NCBI RefSeq assembly: GCF_039521745.1
Contig: NZ_BAAACT010000018.1
Reading direction: 5' to 3' (one strand)
DNA: 64,000 bases
Origin: Faecalicatena contorta
GTDB lineage: Bacteria > Bacillota > Clostridia > Lachnospirales > Lachnospiraceae
Under the pieces are notes generated by a model. It had not been told where the DNA came from and did not search any database. It worked only from the letters and a program-made list of their open reading frames with translations. Position 1 is the first letter of the stretch. Each line of letters begins with the position of its first letter. Made by a program: the position numbers and the translations under genes. Below, piece after piece: positions 36,391-43,647 of this stretch.

Positions 36391-36416
36391 AAAAGCGCCT
36401 CCTTTCTTGTGGCTTT

Positions 36417-36445
36417 ATTTTACCCTAAATTCGGTCACAAGTCAA
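36417..36445 (-). promoter_or_regulatory. Promoter of the toxin-antitoxin operon
   Basis: TTGACT (36440-36445), 17 bases and TAAAAT (36417-36422) on the minus strand. This gives the insertion its own transcription start inside the late tail operon. Confidence 0.75.
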
Positions 36446-36524
36446 GGAGAAGGAGACTTTTATGATTTCCAAATAGTGCTAAAATATATTGATGCCTCCC
36501 AAAGCCTGCATTTCTTTAAAAATA

Positions 36525-36630
36525 TTGACTTTTTTTATTCCTTACGGTAAACTTTATACCAGTGATCAGGTTTCAGATACTTGCGAGGACTGAGACCGTG
36601 GGAGGACCTGAGGGCCCTCTTTTTTGTTTT
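36525..36630 (+). ncRNA. Candidate small RNA with own promoter and terminator
   Basis: Plus-strand TTGACT (36525-36530), 17 bases, TAAACT (36548-36553), then about 65 transcribed bases ending in GAGGGCCCTC followed by TTTTTTG (to 36626). TCAGGT (36566-36571) can pair with ACCTGA (36606-36611), closing a compact fold over CGAGGACTGAGACCGTGGG. No open frame of useful size is inside. It could be a free small RNA or an attenuator for the antitoxin-like gene at 36689. The RNA family is not recognised. Confidence 0.5.
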
Positions 36631-36688
36631 TCATAATGAAAACCATACTAAAATTTTTTGATTTCGATATAACCGGGAGGGCCAATGC

Positions 36689-36907
36689 ATGGTAATTACT
36701 GTCACAGAATTAAAGCAAAATCTTGATAAATATCTGCGGCTTGCAGAAACTGAAAATATTCTCATTTCCAACAATGGAAAAATTCTTGCAATGCTGTCCA
36801 ATCCCCATGCAGACCGCATTGCAATGGCAAACGCCCTTCTCGGTGTGATTCCTGCTGACATCACTCTGGAAGAAGCACTAATGGAAAAAGCAAATAACTC
36901 CCTGTAA
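36689..36907 (+). CDS. Orphan Phd/YefM-type antitoxin-like protein
   Basis: A 72-residue protein, MVITVTELKQNLDKYLRLAE then ILISNNGKILAMLSNP, matching the N-terminal fold of Phd/YefM antitoxins; the C-terminus is short. It is on the plus strand, opposite to nearly all prophage genes, with GGGAGGG 7 bases before the ATG, and no toxin gene follows. It may neutralise a related toxin elsewhere or act only as a repressor. Confidence 0.7.
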   Translation: MVITVTELKQNLDKYLRLAETENILISNNGKILAMLSNPHADRIAMANALLGVIPADITLEEALMEKANNSL

Positions 36908-36984
36908 GAACATATAAATCACGGATAAGGCCGCCCTCACTGGAAAACAAGCAGGGCATGGCCTTAACTTTTTTCAAACAGGTC

Positions 36985-37188
36985 CTAAAAGGCATCGAAA
37001 TCTTCCTGCGTGGCTTCACGGGCCACTTTTTTGTATTTCACATCATCGTTTCCTTTTTCTGTCCACATATCAATGACGAGTCCGATGGTAAGAAGGTCCA
37101 GGTCAGAAATCGCAATGCCAAGCTCCACACAACGCAGGAGGAACAGGGGCGTTGTCATTTCCCTTGTACTCCTGCCAACTCTTTTTTT
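36985..37188 (-). CDS. Tail assembly chaperone, C-terminal part reached by -1 frameshift (gpT-like)
   Basis: This frame reads KKRVGRSTREMTTPLFLLRC then VELGIAISDLDLLTIGLVID and ends KVAREATQEDFDAF, the typical second half of siphovirus tail chaperones. It has no good start of its own and overlaps the previous gene's end. The in-phase heptamer A-AAA-AAG at 37182-37188 permits a -1 shift, giving a gpG-GT pair as in lambda-like phages. Confidence 0.75.
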   Translation of the reverse strand, partial: KKRVGRSTREMTTPLFLLRCVELGIAISDLDLLTIGLVIDMWTEKGNDDVKYKKVAREATQEDFDAF

Positions 37189-37529
37189 GCCTGCACCTCC
37201 ACCATCATGTTCTGTCCCCACAGTTCCAGAATCTGCGGCAGGACTTCATAGATGGAGAACATATCAAACTGGTCCAGCCATTCCTCAATGGTCGGAGGGA
37301 TGGAATTGTCCGCATGATAAGCCATGATATAGGCCACGTTCTCGAAAATCTCCAAGTCCTCGATCTGGAATTCCTCCCCCTCCTCGGTCTTGCCTTTATA
37401 GGATTTCTCCAGCTTGGAGAGGTCTTTGAAGATGTCCCTCTTAAACTTCGCCCGGTACAGTCGGGGAATGGTGGCCGAGGAACGGAACGCCACCTTTTTC
37501 CCACAAATCTCAATCTCACGTTTCAGCAT
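37155..37529 (-). CDS. Tail assembly chaperone, gpG-like
   Basis: A 124-residue protein (MLKREIEICGKKVAFRSSAT, then FENVAYIMAYHADNSIPPTIEE) of the phage tail assembly chaperone family. It coats the tape measure during tail building. It lies just before the tail tube gene in assembly order, and its last codons contain the slippery A7 run that leads into the gpT-like frame. Confidence 0.8.
   Translation of the reverse strand: MLKREIEICGKKVAFRSSATIPRLYRAKFKRDIFKDLSKLEKSYKGKTEEGEEFQIEDLEIFENVAYIMAYHADNSIPPTIEEWLDQFDMFSIYEVLPQILELWGQNMMVEVQAKKELAGVQGK
37182..37188 (-). other. Slippery site for programmed -1 frameshift
   Basis: On the minus strand the codons GCA AAA AAA GAG contain A-AAA-AAG in the phase needed for simultaneous tRNA slippage. 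The shifted frame is open to 36985. Confidence 0.65.
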
Positions 37530-37532
37530 TTT

Positions 37533-38126
37533 TTACGCTCCTTCCTGCCCTGACTCTTTTTCCGTTGGCAGATACACCGATTTATACCAGTTCGTATATG
37601 CCTCCTTGTCCGTGCTATCGCCCGTCCTGGCTTTTACAAGCCCATCCGAGCGGGGGTCTGCCGTGATCGACAGGGTTTCCGTTCCAGGCTCAATGGTGTC
37701 CTCTTTCGTCTCCGATTCAATGGACGGACGGGATGCCGAACAGTTATACAGCACATGGCGGATGGCATTCACATCCCCGTCAAACTCAAAGAGCAGGGCA
37801 AACTTCACGCTCTCGCCAACCCCGCTGTTTTCCACCAGGACACCCTTGCCATCCAGTTCCTCCTGCAAAATCTCCGTGCGGAACCACTCCGGGATCAATG
37901 CGATTTCCAGATCACCGCTGTATCCGTTGTTGGTCACGGAACGGAAATATACAATACCATCCGCATAGAACGGGCTGGATTCGCCCTCCGCATCCAGGCT
38001 GATACTCACCGCTCCGGGAATCGCCTTCGGTGCGGCATAGGTAAATGCGGTCACGCCGTCTGCCACAGTTTCTGTCAGCTTTGCGGCATGGACATTTTTC
38101 AGGTTATATTTGACTTTATTTCCCAT
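37533..38126 (-). CDS. Major tail tube protein
   Basis: A 197-residue protein of the phi13/TIGR01603-type major tail family: MGNKVKYNLKNVHAAKLTET at the start, PFYADGIVYFRSVTNNGYSG near residue 50. It polymerises into the tail tube. I chose the ATG at 38126, since the first ATG at 38135 stands directly against GGAGG. Confidence 0.88.
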   Translation of the reverse strand: MGNKVKYNLKNVHAAKLTETVADGVTAFTYAAPKAIPGAVSISLDAEGESSPFYADGIVYFRSVTNNGYSGDLEIALIPEWFRTEILQEELDGKGVLVENSGVGESVKFALLFEFDGDVNAIRHVLYNCSASRPSIESETKEDTIEPGTETLSITADPRSDGLVKARTGDSTDKEAYTNWYKSVYLPTEKESGQEGA

Positions 38127-38131
38127 AGCCT

Positions 38132-38449
38132 TCATACCTCCATTTCATAAATCACTTCATACAGTTTCTCGGACTCGATGTAGGTTTCCGATTTCTCATA
38201 GAACAGCCCATAAGCATCAAAGGCGGCTTCCAGCCGTTCTTCCAGTTCCGGTGCCTTCTCGTCCGTATACAGCTCCACATCCAGCTGCTTTGCTTTGAAG
38301 TAGACTTTTCCGTCTGCCGCAAAGTTGTTGCTGCCAGGTGTCAGGTAGCAGATAAAAGGTGGCTGTGGTGACTCCCCTTCCGCAAAATGGTGGTATGCGA
38401 AGGGCAGCCCCGTGCCACCTAACATGTTTGCAATCTCTTCATAATCCAT
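38132..38449 (-). CDS. Tail completion/terminator protein
   Basis: A 105-residue protein (MDYEEIANMLGGTGLPFAYH, then PQPPFICYLTPGSNNFAADG) found between gp10-type and tail tube genes in Firmicute siphoviruses, where it caps the tail at the head side. It overlaps the HK97 gp10-like gene stop by 1 base. Confidence 0.75.
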   Translation of the reverse strand: MDYEEIANMLGGTGLPFAYHHFAEGESPQPPFICYLTPGSNNFAADGKVYFKAKQLDVELYTDEKAPELEERLEAAFDAYGLFYEKSETYIESEKLYEVIYEMEV

Positions 38450-38826
38450 CACGAAAGCCCCCTTTTAATCGCTGCTTCCAATTCATTCACGGCATACTCC
38501 TCCGCAGGGGCGATATGCGGCTTTCCTGCCACACGGCCGCCGCCGCGCTTGGCATGGCCCTTTTCCAGAAGGTGTGTCAGCCCCGGCTTGGTACGGTTAT
38601 AGACCGTGATACTGACCTGCCCGGTTTTCTCCGAGGTCTTTTTGACCGCCCATCCCTTTTGATAACCGCCGGACTTGACCGGTGAGCCGGCCTGTGCCAT
38701 TGCCTTCGTCTCTTTTGATACAGAATTCACCGCGGTCTTCACTACTTCATCCGTGACCTTTTTATACTCATCCAATGCGGACATGATCTCACTGGAGAGC
38801 TGGTCTACTGATATCTTCTTTGCCAT
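38449..38826 (-). CDS. HK97 gp10-like head-tail joining protein
   Basis: A 125-residue neck protein. TKAMAQAGSPVKSGGYQKGW and LLEKGHAKRGGGRVAGKPHI are the family signatures (VDTGxL...LExGxxxxG...PHI). It connects head connector and tail. AGGTAACGGCTT precedes the ATG. Confidence 0.88.
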   Translation of the reverse strand: MAKKISVDQLSSEIMSALDEYKKVTDEVVKTAVNSVSKETKAMAQAGSPVKSGGYQKGWAVKKTSEKTGQVSITVYNRTKPGLTHLLEKGHAKRGGGRVAGKPHIAPAEEYAVNELEAAIKRGLS

Positions 38827-38843
38827 AAGCCGTTACCTCCCTC

Positions 38844-39176
38844 TCACTGCCTCGGTTCCCTCCGGCATTTGAACCGGATCTCCTTCTTCCGGTAATTCAT
38901 CAGGTCCACCGACTCAATGTCATAAACTTCTCCCCGGAACCTCACACGGAAGCCTGTGGAAGTGACAGCGGCGGTCTCACTGCACCAGCGCACCGTAAAG
39001 GTGACGGAGCGCTCCTCACTGGATACCTCGCTTTCTTTCTCCTCTGCCTGATAGGTGGAAGCATAGGCATAACAGGAAAAGTAGTGGGTCCATGTGTTCT
39101 TGTGATTCCCAATGGCATCCGTAACGACTGCATTCTTCTCAATCGTTATCCGCTCATTCAGCTTTGAAATCTCCAT
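38844..39176 (-). CDS. Head closure / adaptor protein (SPP1 gp16-like)
   Basis: A 110-residue protein of the phage head-tail adaptor family: ISKLNERITIEKNAVVTDAI at the start, VRFRGEVYDIESVDLMNYRK near the end. It closes the connector after DNA packaging. AAGGAGGGG precedes the start. Confidence 0.85.
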   Translation of the reverse strand: MEISKLNERITIEKNAVVTDAIGNHKNTWTHYFSCYAYASTYQAEEKESEVSSEERSVTFTVRWCSETAAVTSTGFRVRFRGEVYDIESVDLMNYRKKEIRFKCRREPRQ

Positions 39177-39188
39177 GCCTGCCCCTCC

Positions 39189-39527
39189 TTACAGAATCCC
39201 TTCCCGGATGGAAAACAAAAGGGAGCGGAGCGTCAGGGTAAGGCTGTGGTGATCCGCTTCCTCCCGGTGTTCATACAGATAGGCGAGGGCATACAGCACC
39301 GCCACTTTCATCACTTCCCGTATCCGGGAAAGTTCTTCTTTCGTATACAGTGCCGTCTCACTCTCATCGCCCGTGCTATTTACGGCTGCCCACTGTTCCT
39401 CTGTCAGCCTCGCCACATCCGCACACAGTTTCCCGGCAGAAGTTAAGAGGATACCAACCACGGCATCCTCATCCGATGAATCCACACGCAGATACGCTTT
39501 GGCTTCCTCAAGCGAAACTAATGCCAT
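39189..39527 (-). CDS. Head-tail connector protein (gp6/gp15-like)
   Basis: A 112-residue all-helical protein (MALVSLEEAKAYLRVDSSDE, then VAVLYALAYLYEHREEA) of the phage DNA-packaging gp6 family that binds beneath the portal. The ATG at 39527 follows GAGGAGG by 6 bases; a longer start at 39548 is less likely. Confidence 0.88.
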   Translation of the reverse strand: MALVSLEEAKAYLRVDSSDEDAVVGILLTSAGKLCADVARLTEEQWAAVNSTGDESETALYTKEELSRIREVMKVAVLYALAYLYEHREEADHHSLTLTLRSLLFSIREGIL

Positions 39528-39563
39528 GGCTGCATCCTCCTCTCTCACAATCTTCCCGCCTTA

Positions 39564-40784
39564 TCAGGAACCGCTGGATGCGCTGCCCTTCATCTGGAGC
39601 ACCTGCACCGCTTCCGGCAGGATCAGCTTTCCGTCCACACGCTGCGTAGAAAGGAAACCTACCTGGTCCGTGCGGGCATACAGCTCATTCAGGCGGCGGA
39701 AGGTTCTGCTCTGGCGGTCTGCGATCCAGTAGTAGCTGTAATCGCCAAAGGCCAGCACCTTGTTTCCTGCTGCCACGGCGGGCATAAAGGCAGAGGTCTT
39801 CAGCGGACGGTTCAGAAGTGTATCCGGCTTGCCGATCTCAAGTCCCGGCTTCCAGATATAGTTGCCGTTGTTGTCTTTTAAGGTCATCAGCTGCAGCACC
39901 ACCGCCTCGTTGCACAGGAACTCCGCTTTCTTGCGGTACGGTGCTTTCAGCGCATAGTACAACTGGAAGATTTCATCAAAGGTCAGCTTGGTCTGCGTTC
40001 CTGCGGTTACGCCCACCTTCGCCCCGGCATCGTCCAGGATGCCCAGCGGCTTGCCCACACCGTCTCCGGTAATGAACGCTTTCTCCTCCGCATTGCCCAT
40101 ACGCACACCAAAACGGCGGGCGATATAGGTCGCAAGGTCAAACGCGGAATCGTTCAGAAGCTCATTGGAAACCTTGATCATGGTGCCCAGCTTATAAGCC
40201 GACAGCATGGTCTGCCCAAAGGTGGTATCGCTCTCCGGGATTTCCTCCCCTTCATCGATCCAGCTGGCCTCCCCGGTGTCCTCCGCAATCGGAATCTTAC
40301 GGGTGCCGGAACTGGTGCGGATCACATTCGCCATGCTTCGGAAGATGTTATTCTCCTCCAGTGCCTCCACCAGTTTCTTTTCAAACTCATCCGGCACGGT
40401 GTATCCGCCTTCCGTATCCACACCGACAGACAGCGCGTTTCTGACCTCGCCGTAGTTACCACGGTTGCGGATCATGTCCCAGAATGCATTCTTATACTCC
40501 TCCGTCCCGGTCGGGCTGGTGTTCTTATCCTTCGGGCTGCCGTTCTTCGGATTGCCATGCACCGGATTAGAGGTCGGGGCCGACAGCTTGGCGTCAAACT
40601 CCGCCTGCTGCTCCAGACGCTCGATCTCCGCACCCAGGTCTTTGACCTCCTGGGCCATTTTGTTGTACTGCTCCACCGCATCGGCAGCTACAAGGCCGTT
40701 CTCCCCGCGGTGCTGCTCCAGGAATGCCTTGGTCTGCTCCCAGAGGGTATTGCGCTTGCTTCTCAGTTCAAGAATCTTACTCAT
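39564..40784 (-). CDS. Major capsid protein (HK97 fold)
   Basis: A 406-residue capsid protein. Residues ~1-110 are a coiled-coil delta/scaffold domain (SKILELRSKRNTLWEQTKAF, then VKDLGAEIERLEQQAEFD) that the prohead protease should remove, probably near NRGNYGEVRNALSVGVDTEG. The remainder (VRIRT-type core, EEGEEIPESDTTFGQTMLSA, NELLNDSAFDLATYIARRF) is the HK97 fold. The ATG at 40784 is 8 bases after GGAGG. Confidence 0.95.
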   Translation of the reverse strand: MSKILELRSKRNTLWEQTKAFLEQHRGENGLVAADAVEQYNKMAQEVKDLGAEIERLEQQAEFDAKLSAPTSNPVHGNPKNGSPKDKNTSPTGTEEYKNAFWDMIRNRGNYGEVRNALSVGVDTEGGYTVPDEFEKKLVEALEENNIFRSMANVIRTSSGTRKIPIAEDTGEASWIDEGEEIPESDTTFGQTMLSAYKLGTMIKVSNELLNDSAFDLATYIARRFGVRMGNAEEKAFITGDGVGKPLGILDDAGAKVGVTAGTQTKLTFDEIFQLYYALKAPYRKKAEFLCNEAVVLQLMTLKDNNGNYIWKPGLEIGKPDTLLNRPLKTSAFMPAVAAGNKVLAFGDYSYYWIADRQSRTFRRLNELYARTDQVGFLSTQRVDGKLILPEAVQVLQMKGSASSGS

Positions 40785-40856
40785 CGTCATTTCCTCCATA
40801 AAAAATGTGATTTTGGGTATAAAAAGAGCCGGATATGTCTGTTTCAGGCTTTTGCC

Positions 40857-41696
40857 TTACTTCAAACACTCCAGCTGTTTTTCTAAGATCAGGTATGGCA
40901 CACTGCCATCTTCCGTTGTACCGTCCATGCGGATAGCCGGTGCGGGCGGTTTCCCATCCTCCGGCCCCAGAGGTTCCGTGTGTGTATCCACAGGCGAATT
41001 CTCAGGAGGTTTCCCACTGTTCACACCGAGGCGGTTCAGGATCGTCAGCCCCATCTGTCTGGTGGAATAAAGCTGTGCCTCCAGATGGATGCCCGGCTTT
41101 TCCTCTTCCTCCTCTGTTTCTTCCTCCCCGCCTTCTTCCTCTTTTTCCGGTTCTTCCGCATCAAAGAGGATTTCATCCGCAAACCCCAGCTCCACTGCCT
41201 TTTTCGCATTCATCCACGTCTCATTGGACATCAGGTTAGAAATGCGGCTGTGGGACAATCCGCTCTTGGCAGCATAGGCGTTGATGATACTCTCCTTCAC
41301 TTCATTGAGCGTATTGATTGCCCGCTCCATGTCTTTGGTATTGCCATAAGCGATGGTACTGGGATCATGGAGCATCAGCATTGCCACAGGGGACATCAGC
41401 ACTTTGCTTCCGGCCATCGCTACCACAGAGGCAGCGGAGGCGGCAATCGCATCAATCTTGACGGTAACCGCGCCTTTATAGTCCCGGAGCATCGTATAAA
41501 TCTCTGCGGCGGCAAACACATTTCCGCCAGGGCTGTTGATCCAGACGGTAATATCGCCCTCTCCTGACTCCAGTTCCTCCCGGAATGCCTTTGGCGTTGC
41601 CTCATCCCCCCAGAAGGATTCCTCATCAATCGGCCCTTCCAGACGGAGCACCCTGCCGCCGGCTTCATTGTGAATCCAGTTCCAGAATTTCTTCAT
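40857..41696 (-). CDS. ClpP-type prohead protease
   Basis: A 279-residue head maturation protease of the ClpP fold. INSPGGNVFAAAEIY holds the oxyanion loop, AASAASVVAMAG the catalytic Ser (near residue 95), and MLHDPST the His. An acidic stretch of Glu (~188-205) and a disordered tail follow, possibly a scaffold function. It overlaps the portal stop by 4 bases. Confidence 0.92.
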   Translation of the reverse strand: MKKFWNWIHNEAGGRVLRLEGPIDEESFWGDEATPKAFREELESGEGDITVWINSPGGNVFAAAEIYTMLRDYKGAVTVKIDAIAASAASVVAMAGSKVLMSPVAMLMLHDPSTIAYGNTKDMERAINTLNEVKESIINAYAAKSGLSHSRISNLMSNETWMNAKKAVELGFADEILFDAEEPEKEEEGGEEETEEEEEKPGIHLEAQLYSTRQMGLTILNRLGVNSGKPPENSPVDTHTEPLGPEDGKPPAPAIRMDGTTEDGSVPYLILEKQLECLK

Positions 41697-43087
41697 CGTT
41701 TCCGTTTCCTTTCTTTCGGTTTTTGCGGCGTACTCTCACTCCGCCTGTTTTCGCTGTCAGTTGTCTCTTCCTCCGGCTGTTCCTTTGGCTCGGCCTTCGG
41801 CCGGTTCTGCTCCACAGCCGCCTGCTTCACCTGGGCGTATTTTCCAGCGTCCCGCAGTTTCACATAACCGCCGTTCAGGTAATAGTCGTCTCCTCCCTCT
41901 TCTGCCGGGATCAGGTCCATGTTCTCCAGACGATGGATGTCATTTGGAGAAAGGAATCCGTTACTGATACCAGTGGCGTAACCGTTCATCCTGCTCTGGT
42001 AATCACCCCGGAGCAGCCCATCCACGTTAAACTTAGGAAACAGCACATCCTGTTCCTCGGTAAGTAGAAGGTCTTTGATGATCGCCTGCTCGAACCGCAC
42101 CAGCCACGGAGTCAGTGTGTGTACCACAAAATTCAGTGACTGGTTCTCAATATTAGAGAAAGTCGCTCTCTGTAAGTCCTGGACCATATGCGGCGGCACC
42201 CGGAAGATACGGCAGATTTCTTCCACACCAAACTGCCGGGTGGACAGGAACTGGCTATCCTCTGGCGGTAATGAAATAGCCTTATACTGCATCCCCTCTT
42301 CGAGCACAGCGACCTTATGGGCGTTATTTGCACCGCCATATACCGATGTCCAGTTATCCCGGATCTTCTGCGGGTCTTTTAAGACACCCGGATGCTCCAG
42401 CACACCGCTTGGCTGTGCCCCGTTTTTGAAGAAAGAGGAACCATACTTCTCTACAGCCAGCGTGGTTCCGAGGCTGTTCTTCATCATGGCAATCGGGGAA
42501 AATCCCACGAGTCCATTAAACCCAAGTCCGGGAATGTGCAGGATTTCATCTTTTCTAAAATAGATATCCTGGTTCTTTTCCCCCGGCACTTCATCCGTGT
42601 AAGCGTGGTAAATATAGTAAAGCTGCCCCTGTTCGTCACGGTCTACCTCCACATTCTCCGGGAGCAGCGGATACAGCCCAAGGACCTGATTCCTGCCATC
42701 CCGGATGATCTGGCAGTAAGCATTCCCCCACAAAAGCAGATGTGTCATCAGCGTTTCCCGCCAGGTAAAGCTGCTCATCTCATCATTGGGCTGCCGGTAT
42801 AAAATCCGGTAAAGCGGATGGTCTGCGGCTCTTTCCTTGCCTTTCCCATCATCCGTGTACCGGTACAGATGCAGCGGCAATGCTGCCACTGTTTCTGCCA
42901 GAACTCTCACACAGGCATATACCGTGGAAATCTGCATGGCAGACTGTTCATCCACCTTTTCCCCGCTGCTTGCAGTCCCAAAAGAAAAAATCTGCCCGGA
43001 ATCACGGACGCTGTCCGTCACCTCCGGCAGATTTTCCTCTGGCGCATCCCTGGGTTTTGAAAAACCCATCCATTCTAAAAATCCCAT
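41693..43087 (-). CDS. Portal protein (HK97 family)
   Basis: About 464 residues. PLYRILYRQPNDEMSSFTWR and GLVGFSPIAMMKNSLGTTLA are characteristic of HK97-type portals, which form the dodecameric DNA channel and dock the terminase. The C-terminus is rich in Glu, Lys and Pro. The ATG at 43087 is taken because GGGAGGAATAATCC precedes it. Confidence 0.94.
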   Translation of the reverse strand: MGFLEWMGFSKPRDAPEENLPEVTDSVRDSGQIFSFGTASSGEKVDEQSAMQISTVYACVRVLAETVAALPLHLYRYTDDGKGKERAADHPLYRILYRQPNDEMSSFTWRETLMTHLLLWGNAYCQIIRDGRNQVLGLYPLLPENVEVDRDEQGQLYYIYHAYTDEVPGEKNQDIYFRKDEILHIPGLGFNGLVGFSPIAMMKNSLGTTLAVEKYGSSFFKNGAQPSGVLEHPGVLKDPQKIRDNWTSVYGGANNAHKVAVLEEGMQYKAISLPPEDSQFLSTRQFGVEEICRIFRVPPHMVQDLQRATFSNIENQSLNFVVHTLTPWLVRFEQAIIKDLLLTEEQDVLFPKFNVDGLLRGDYQSRMNGYATGISNGFLSPNDIHRLENMDLIPAEEGGDDYYLNGGYVKLRDAGKYAQVKQAAVEQNRPKAEPKEQPEEETTDSENRRSESTPQKPKERKRKR

Positions 43088-43191
43088 TGGATTATTCCTC
43101 CCATACGGAAAACGCAGAAACACTCCAGTCCATAGGGACCAGAGTGTTTCTGCATTTCCTGTCATTAAACTGTTCTCAATCTAAATTGTTC

Positions 43192-43560
43192 TTATTCCGC
43201 TTCCACAGGCAGCGCATCGATAAGCTCCGACCAGAAATCGTGCAGGTATTCCGCTGCCTGCTGGATCACCGTGGCATATGGTTCTTCTGCCTCCGCCGCG
43301 CTGTTTCTCATCCAAATCACCGTATCATCCGCAAGTTCAGGCGTGGCTGTTACGAATACCGCTTTCTTCATTTCTTTTCCCATATGCGGCAGTTCCGCCT
43401 CCAGCGTGTCCCTCGCATAGACCGCCTCCTCTTTGGTGATCTTTCCGATGGCACAAAGGCCCAGGATGGCACTTTGCAGAAGCCCGGTATCCCGCTCTGC
43501 CCCCTGCCATTCTGTGTTCCACATCGTTTCCATGATTAGCTTTACCCTGTTATTTTCCAT
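43192..43560 (-). CDS. Hypothetical protein between terminase and portal
   Basis: An unrecognised 122-residue acidic protein (LLQSAILGLCAIGKITKEEA; AAEYLHDFWSELIDALPVEAE). Helical pattern, no membrane segment. It is preceded by a prophage-type promoter at 43593-43621 and may lead the head operon. Confidence 0.6.
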   Translation of the reverse strand: MENNRVKLIMETMWNTEWQGAERDTGLLQSAILGLCAIGKITKEEAVYARDTLEAELPHMGKEMKKAVFVTATPELADDTVIWMRNSAAEAEEPYATVIQQAAEYLHDFWSELIDALPVEAE

Positions 43561-43592
43561 CTAAAAGGCTCCTTTCTCTTTAGGGTAGCCTA

Positions 43593-43621
43593 TCTATCAC
43601 TCTGGATGGGCGGAAAGTCAA
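43593..43621 (-). promoter_or_regulatory. Prophage-type promoter inside the packaging module (no dyad)
   Basis: Minus-strand TTGACT (43616-43621), 17 bases ending in CCAGAGT, then GATAGA (43593-43598). It has the CAGAGTGAT block of the 47-56 kb cassettes but no upstream dyad. It probably drives the 122-residue protein, portal and head genes. Confidence 0.6.
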
Positions 43622-43647
43622 GTTCTTATTTTCAGCCTACGAAATCA

